The notes beneath the pieces were generated by a model that was given only the letters and a program-made list of their open reading frames with translations, was not told the origin of the DNA and ran no database searches. A DNA stretch of 38,116 nucleotides from Deltaproteobacteria bacterium (GTDB lineage: Bacteria; Desulfobacterota; Binatia; Binatales; Binataceae): the NCBI GenBank assembly GCA_021801125.1, contig JAJYYI010000060.1, positions 1-38,116 of the forward strand, in the 5' to 3' direction. Positions 34,784 to 38,116 of this stretch are shown here, piece after piece. Numbering within the stretch: the first letter of the stretch is position 1; each line of letters opens with the position of its first letter. The translations under genes and the position numbers were made by a program.

Positions 34784-36052
34784 TCATGGTTGACGCTTTT
34801 GCGCTTCGGCGCACGTGAGCATCGTTTTGCTCGCTGGGACCGCCACGGTCTCCGAGTAGATCGGCTGCCCGTAGCGCGGGTCAGTCTGCGCAGAGACGCG
34901 GCCGATGAATTCCGGCACCTCGCCCTGATGGTCGCAGGCGCGCAGCGTGATGTCGCCGCGGATCGTCGGCACCGTGGCTCCACTCAGCGCCGCGACCACC
35001 TTGTCGGACTCAAAACTGCCGGCCTTCTTCACCCCGTAGGCCCATATCTGGGCGGCGCTGTAGCCTGTTATCGCCCACGGCGACGGCGCATCGTGAAAAC
35101 GCGCGCGGTAGTCGGCGAGAAACTTCGCGAAGCCCGGTCCGTTCTCGGTCCAGAAGGGCGCGCGGTTCCAGGCGATCGCACCCTCCGGAGAATCCTTGCC
35201 GAGCACGCGCAACGCAACCTGGTCGTAAAATCCCAGAATCTTCATTTGCTTTTCCAAGTTAAAGCCGCGCGCCTGCTTGGTGAAAGTGATCAGGTCGCCG
35301 CCGAAAATCGCCGCAAATACGTAGTCGGGATGGGCCGCCAGCAACGCTGAAATGTAGCTCGTGTAGTCGGTGGCGCCGAGCTGTGGAAACTCCTGCGCGG
35401 CGACCTCGAAGTCAACCTTCAGCTCCTTGAGCGTCTTGAGGAACACCTCCACAGTGTCCCGCCCGTAGCTGTAGTTCGGCGTGATCGTGGCGATTTTGAT
35501 ACGCTTGCCGCCCGCCTTGGGCGCAACGTTCTCGGCGAAGTAATACGCGATCGCGCGCGGCTCCATCACGGTGTTCGGCACCAGCTCGAAGGCGTACTTC
35601 GTGAAGTTGCTCGTCGTTATCTGAATATCGTTGGCCATGTGGAAGAAAACCGGAAGCCGGTATTGACCGGCAACCGTCTCGACCGCCGTGCCGACCGCAC
35701 TGGTTGCGGGACCGAAAACGGCCACTGCCTTGTCGACCAGTATCATATGGCGCACATTGGAGACCCCGTTGGCCGGGAACGCCCCATCATCGGCGCTGAC
35801 CAATCTGATCTGTTTGCCCAGGAGACCCCCTTGCGCGTTAATCTGTTCGAGGGCCATCGCGATGCCCCTCAAGCCGGTGCGGCCCAACTCGGCGATCGAC
35901 CCGCTGAGCGTGGTCGAAAGCGCGACCGCTACCGTCTCGGCGGCAATGGCCCGCGCGCTCCCTCCGGATCCAGTCAACATCGCGGCCATGATGACCGCAA
36001 GCCCCACGCTGCCGAGGTGTGTGGTCCCTCGACGCTTTCCCGGCCATGCCAT
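34784..36052 (-). CDS. Branched-chain amino acid-type ABC transporter substrate-binding protein, copy 1
   Basis: The 422-residue product is a periplasmic type I binding protein with an N-terminal signal peptide (hydrophobic stretch, cleavage near ARAIAAETV). The fold marks are VALSTTLSGSIAELGRTG, LVSADDGAFPANGVSNVRHM, VFGPATSAVGTAVE, and a Cys pair in LRACDHQ and LTCAEA. ATG 36052 has GGGGGGA seven bases upstream. It is 86 bp upstream of livH. A 183-bp piece (35401-35583) is almost identical in DNA to the second copy. The ligand may be an amino acid, amide or aromatic acid; the fold does not say. Confidence 0.93.
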   Translation of the reverse strand: MAWPGKRRGTTHLGSVGLAVIMAAMLTGSGGSARAIAAETVAVALSTTLSGSIAELGRTGLRGIAMALEQINAQGGLLGKQIRLVSADDGAFPANGVSNVRHMILVDKAVAVFGPATSAVGTAVETVAGQYRLPVFFHMANDIQITTSNFTKYAFELVPNTVMEPRAIAYYFAENVAPKAGGKRIKIATITPNYSYGRDTVEVFLKTLKELKVDFEVAAQEFPQLGATDYTSYISALLAAHPDYVFAAIFGGDLITFTKQARGFNLEKQMKILGFYDQVALRVLGKDSPEGAIAWNRAPFWTENGPGFAKFLADYRARFHDAPSPWAITGYSAAQIWAYGVKKAGSFESDKVVAALSGATVPTIRGDITLRACDHQGEVPEFIGRVSAQTDPRYGQPIYSETVAVPASKTMLTCAEAQKRQP

Positions 36053-36094
36053 CCGAAGTCCCCCCGGGCCGCCGACATCCAATCCGTACCCCAC

Positions 36095-36238
36095 GGATGT
36101 CGCTTTTTTCTAAGCCTACCGCTGTCGCACGAAGCAGGGATGCGGCTTAGCCAGCAACCCTGCTTGCGTCACGTTCGAAACGTCCCCTTGCTCGTCGCGA
36201 ACGAATGCGCCCTCCTTTGAAAAAAGCGCTGACATCGG
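36095..36238. repeat. Imperfect inverted repeat between the two livK-type genes
   Basis: GGATGTCGCTTTTTTCTAAG (36095-36114) and the complement of 36215-36238 (GATGTC, AGC insertion, GCTTTTTTC, AAAG) are imperfect inverted copies flanking about 100 bp. The intergenic region lies between the duplicated binding-protein genes. They might form a long hairpin or mark an old rearrangement. No coding frame is supported between them. Confidence 0.3.
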
Positions 36239-36274
36239 GGCCGCCCGCAGCCGCGCCCACGCTGACCCGGCTGG

Positions 36275-37519
36275 CTACGGTTGCAGCTTTTTGGCCTCTT
36301 CGCACGTGATCATGGTTTTGCTCGCCGGAATTGCGACGGTCTGCGAGTAGATCGGCTGCCCGTACTGCGGATGAACTTGCGCGGAGACCACGCCCACGTA
36401 CTCCGGCACGTCGGCCTGATGGTCGCAGGCACGCAGCGTGATGTCGCCGCGAATCGTTGATACCGTCGCTCCGCTCAGCGCCGCTGCCACCTTTTCCGGC
36501 TCGAAACTACCGGCTTTTTTCACCGCGTAGGCCCAGGCCTGAACCGCGCTGTAGCCCATGATTGCCCAAGCCGAGGGCCAGGCGTTCATCTTGGTGTGGT
36601 AACTAGACAGGAACTCGGCAAAACCGGGCCCCTTTTCTGCCCAAAACGGCGCGCGGTCCCAGGCGATCGCGCCGTCCGGAATGTTGGTGCCCAACGCGCG
36701 CATCGCCTGGCGCCCATACGGAGCCATGATGTGAGTCTGCGTGAAGAAGTTGAACCCCTGCGCCTGCTTGGTGAAGGTGATAAGGTCTCCGCCGTAGATG
36801 CCGGCGAAAACATAGTCGGGATGGGCCGCCAGCAGCGCTGATATGTAGCTCGTGTAGTCAGTGGCGCCAAGTTGCGGGAACTCCTGCGCGACGACCTCGA
36901 AGTCAACCTTCAGTTCCTTGAGCGTCTTGAGGAACACCTCCACAGTGTCCCGCCCGTAGCTATAGTTCGGCGTGATCGTGGCGATTTTGATACGCTTGCC
37001 GCCCGCCTTGGGCGCAACGTTCTCGGCGAAGTAATACGCGATCGCGCGCGGCTCCATCACGGTGTTCGGCACCACCTGAAAGGCGTACTTATTGAAGTTC
37101 GTCGTGGTGATCTTGATATCGTTCGACGTAAAGGCCACAAACAGCGTCTTGTACTGCCCCGCCACGGTCTCTTCCGCGGTCCCAACCGCACTGCTGACCG
37201 GGCCGAAGATCGCGACCGCTTTGTCGGACAGAATCATGTGCCGCACGTTGGAAGCGCCATTGGCCGGCGACGCACCGTCATCGGCGCTGACTACTTTGAT
37301 TCGCTTGTTGAGCAAACCTCCGGTCGCGTTCAGCTGATCGACTGCCATCTGGACGCCAGCCAAGCCGGTACGGCCAAGCTCGGCGATCGATCCGCTGAGC
37401 GTGGTGGAGACCCCAATCGTCACGGCGTCTTCGGCCAATGCACGTCCGTTCAGCGTAGTCACGCCCAGCAGCAGAATTAAAGCTGCCGCGATTCCCTTGT
37501 CGCGCAAATCCTGAGTCAC
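36275..37519 (-). CDS. Branched-chain amino acid-type ABC transporter substrate-binding protein, copy 2
   Basis: The 414-residue product is a paralogue of copy 1. It has a signal peptide (about 1-30, ending GRALA/ED), VTIGVSTTLSGSIAELGRTG, VVSADDGASPANGASNVRHM, VFGP-like IFGPVSSAVGTAE, and the Cys pair in LRACDHQ and ITCEEA. GTG 37519 lies after AAAGGGGG about 11 bases upstream. It is the first gene of the liv cluster; no promoter with good -35/-10 boxes was found before it. The middle third (PNTVMEPRAIAYYF to LKTLKELKVDFEV) is identical in protein to copy 1, while the rest differs, as expected after gene conversion. Two binding proteins may widen the ligand range of one importer. Confidence 0.93.
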   Translation of the reverse strand: MTQDLRDKGIAAALILLLGVTTLNGRALAEDAVTIGVSTTLSGSIAELGRTGLAGVQMAVDQLNATGGLLNKRIKVVSADDGASPANGASNVRHMILSDKAVAIFGPVSSAVGTAEETVAGQYKTLFVAFTSNDIKITTTNFNKYAFQVVPNTVMEPRAIAYYFAENVAPKAGGKRIKIATITPNYSYGRDTVEVFLKTLKELKVDFEVVAQEFPQLGATDYTSYISALLAAHPDYVFAGIYGGDLITFTKQAQGFNFFTQTHIMAPYGRQAMRALGTNIPDGAIAWDRAPFWAEKGPGFAEFLSSYHTKMNAWPSAWAIMGYSAVQAWAYAVKKAGSFEPEKVAAALSGATVSTIRGDITLRACDHQADVPEYVGVVSAQVHPQYGQPIYSQTVAIPASKTMITCEEAKKLQP

Positions 37520-37996
37520 TGGAATGTGCCCCCTTTGATGGCCCGAAGTTAGTACATCTTTACCGGCCCTGGCGCCGAATTACCAGCCGCGCGGCTTCCG
37601 TATCGACCGTGCGATCATCGCCCAGCCACGCGCGAAAATACCTAGGCACGCACGCAGCGACGCGACTGCGTCGTCGTCGCGGGTCTCATGGAGGGAGCGT
37701 CGTTGTCGGAGCTTGGGGCAGGGCCCCGACCATTGCCCGTTGCTCGACCGGTTGCGCTACGGGAACAACGAAAGACCAGGGCGCCAGCTCCTTATTCGCC
37801 GACTAATGGCGAGCGGCCGACATGGGCATAACAGTCCATGCGGGCCACAGCTTCGCAAGCGAGCCGTGCTTTCGCGGCCGCGCTCGCGGCAAAGTCTTTA
37901 TGAGCGCGGCCCTAGCCTTTGGGCTCGCTCAAGCTGAGCGAGCCCAAAGGCACCTTTATGATGGGCTTTTCGTCGGGAGATTTAAAGGTTGGGGGC
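37520..37996. other. Intergenic region between thioredoxin gene end and liv operon
   Basis: About 477 bp with no supported gene. It contains the strong hairpin at 37916-37950 (listed separately). Frames of 65-74 codons on the plus strand are mutually overlapping, have no ribosome sites and are not called. Confidence 0.55.
37916..37950 (-). terminator. Perfect 16-bp hairpin after the thioredoxin gene
   Basis: The arms CCTTTGGGCTCGCTCA (37916-37931) and TGAGCGAGCCCAAAGG (37935-37950) are perfect, with a three-base loop, and start 47 bases after the thioredoxin stop. Position favours a terminator of that gene, but no U-run follows on the minus strand, so a factor-dependent or processing role is as likely. 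Confidence 0.45.
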
Positions 37997-38116
37997 TTAC
38001 GCCAAAGCCTGTTCTAGAGCCTTCTCCAGATGACGTTTAGGCACCGCGCCGACGATCTGCTCCCTGACTTGACCACCGCGGACAACCAGTAGCGTGGGTA
38101 TAACAATACCTTCATG
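37997..38116 (-). CDS. Thioredoxin, C-terminal fragment
   Basis: The last 39 codons of a thioredoxin run in from beyond the right edge and end at TAA 37997. The reading HEGIVIPTLLVVRGGQ contains the cis-Pro IPTLL motif and is followed by IVGAVPKRHLEKALEQALA, as in the C-terminal beta-strand and helix of thioredoxins. The CGPC active site would be outside the window. It reduces disulfides in the cytoplasm. It is too short for routine frame listing and its start is not visible. Confidence 0.82.
   Translation of the reverse strand, partial: HEGIVIPTLLVVRGGQVREQIVGAVPKRHLEKALEQALA

Noticed and set aside
1-38116. tRNA genes, rRNA genes, CRISPR arrays and insertion sequences
   Set aside because: Scanning the intergenic regions for T-loop sequences, regular repeats with spacers and transposase motifs gave no convincing case; a tRNAscan-SE and CRISPR search would settle it.

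Overview
The window is a GC-rich chromosomal segment of a Gram-negative bacterium. It carries a BamD-type outer-membrane lipoprotein, an Mce/MlaD remnant and periplasmic binding proteins. Tightly spaced housekeeping genes, a family B DNA polymerase, a fused electron-transfer flavoprotein and a long Liv transport operon recall uncultured Desulfobacterota/Binatota-like lineages. That placement is an inference from gene content, not a phylogenetic result. I saw no prophage, insertion sequence, CRISPR array, rRNA or convincing tRNA.

Layout. 1-3.2 kb (+): the end of a HyfB/NuoL-like proton-pumping subunit, then three poorly characterised genes: a protein with two repeated Cys/His modules and a coiled coil, a HEAT-repeat protein, and a small helical protein. 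3.3-6.5 kb (-): thioredoxin-type arsenate reductase arsC, a BamD lipoprotein with a C-terminal AMIN-like domain, and trmB. 6.6-9.3 kb (+): a stand-alone Lon substrate-binding-domain protein and a single-chain EtfB-EtfA fusion. 9.4-11.7 kb (-): a family B DNA polymerase with intact exonuclease and polymerase motifs. 11.7-14.4 kb: a long intergenic region holding a predicted small RNA gene (promoter plus intrinsic terminator) and a near-consensus promoter for rpoD, which ends at an intrinsic terminator. 14.6-16.1 kb (+): an acetyl-CoA hydrolase/CoA-transferase. 16.2-20.1 kb (-): a nine-cysteine small protein, glmU and glmS, which make UDP-GlcNAc and its precursor glucosamine-6-phosphate. 20.4-27.9 kb (+): xerC-hslV-hslU-argB-argD-argF-argG, combining chromosome-dimer resolution, the HslUV protease and arginine synthesis from N-acetylglutamate to argininosuccinate; argH is not in the window. 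28.0-30.5 kb (+): a 58-residue cysteine protein behind a ribosome-site-sequestering hairpin, a secreted-type HExxH metalloprotease and a secreted protein of unknown function. 30.6-37.5 kb (-): a Liv-type ABC importer operon (two binding proteins, livH, livM, livG, livF), followed in the same orientation by the broken tail of an Mce/MlaD protein. The right edge (-) holds the C-terminus of a thioredoxin.

The observations most worth following are the predicted small RNA upstream of rpoD, the near-identical DNA tract shared by the two tandem livK genes (recent gene conversion), the Mce remnant abutting livF, the BamD-AMIN and EtfB-EtfA fusions, and the SD-masking hairpin before the 58-residue protein. 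Nothing here is demonstrably a new defence or mobile system. The candidates are modest and testable.
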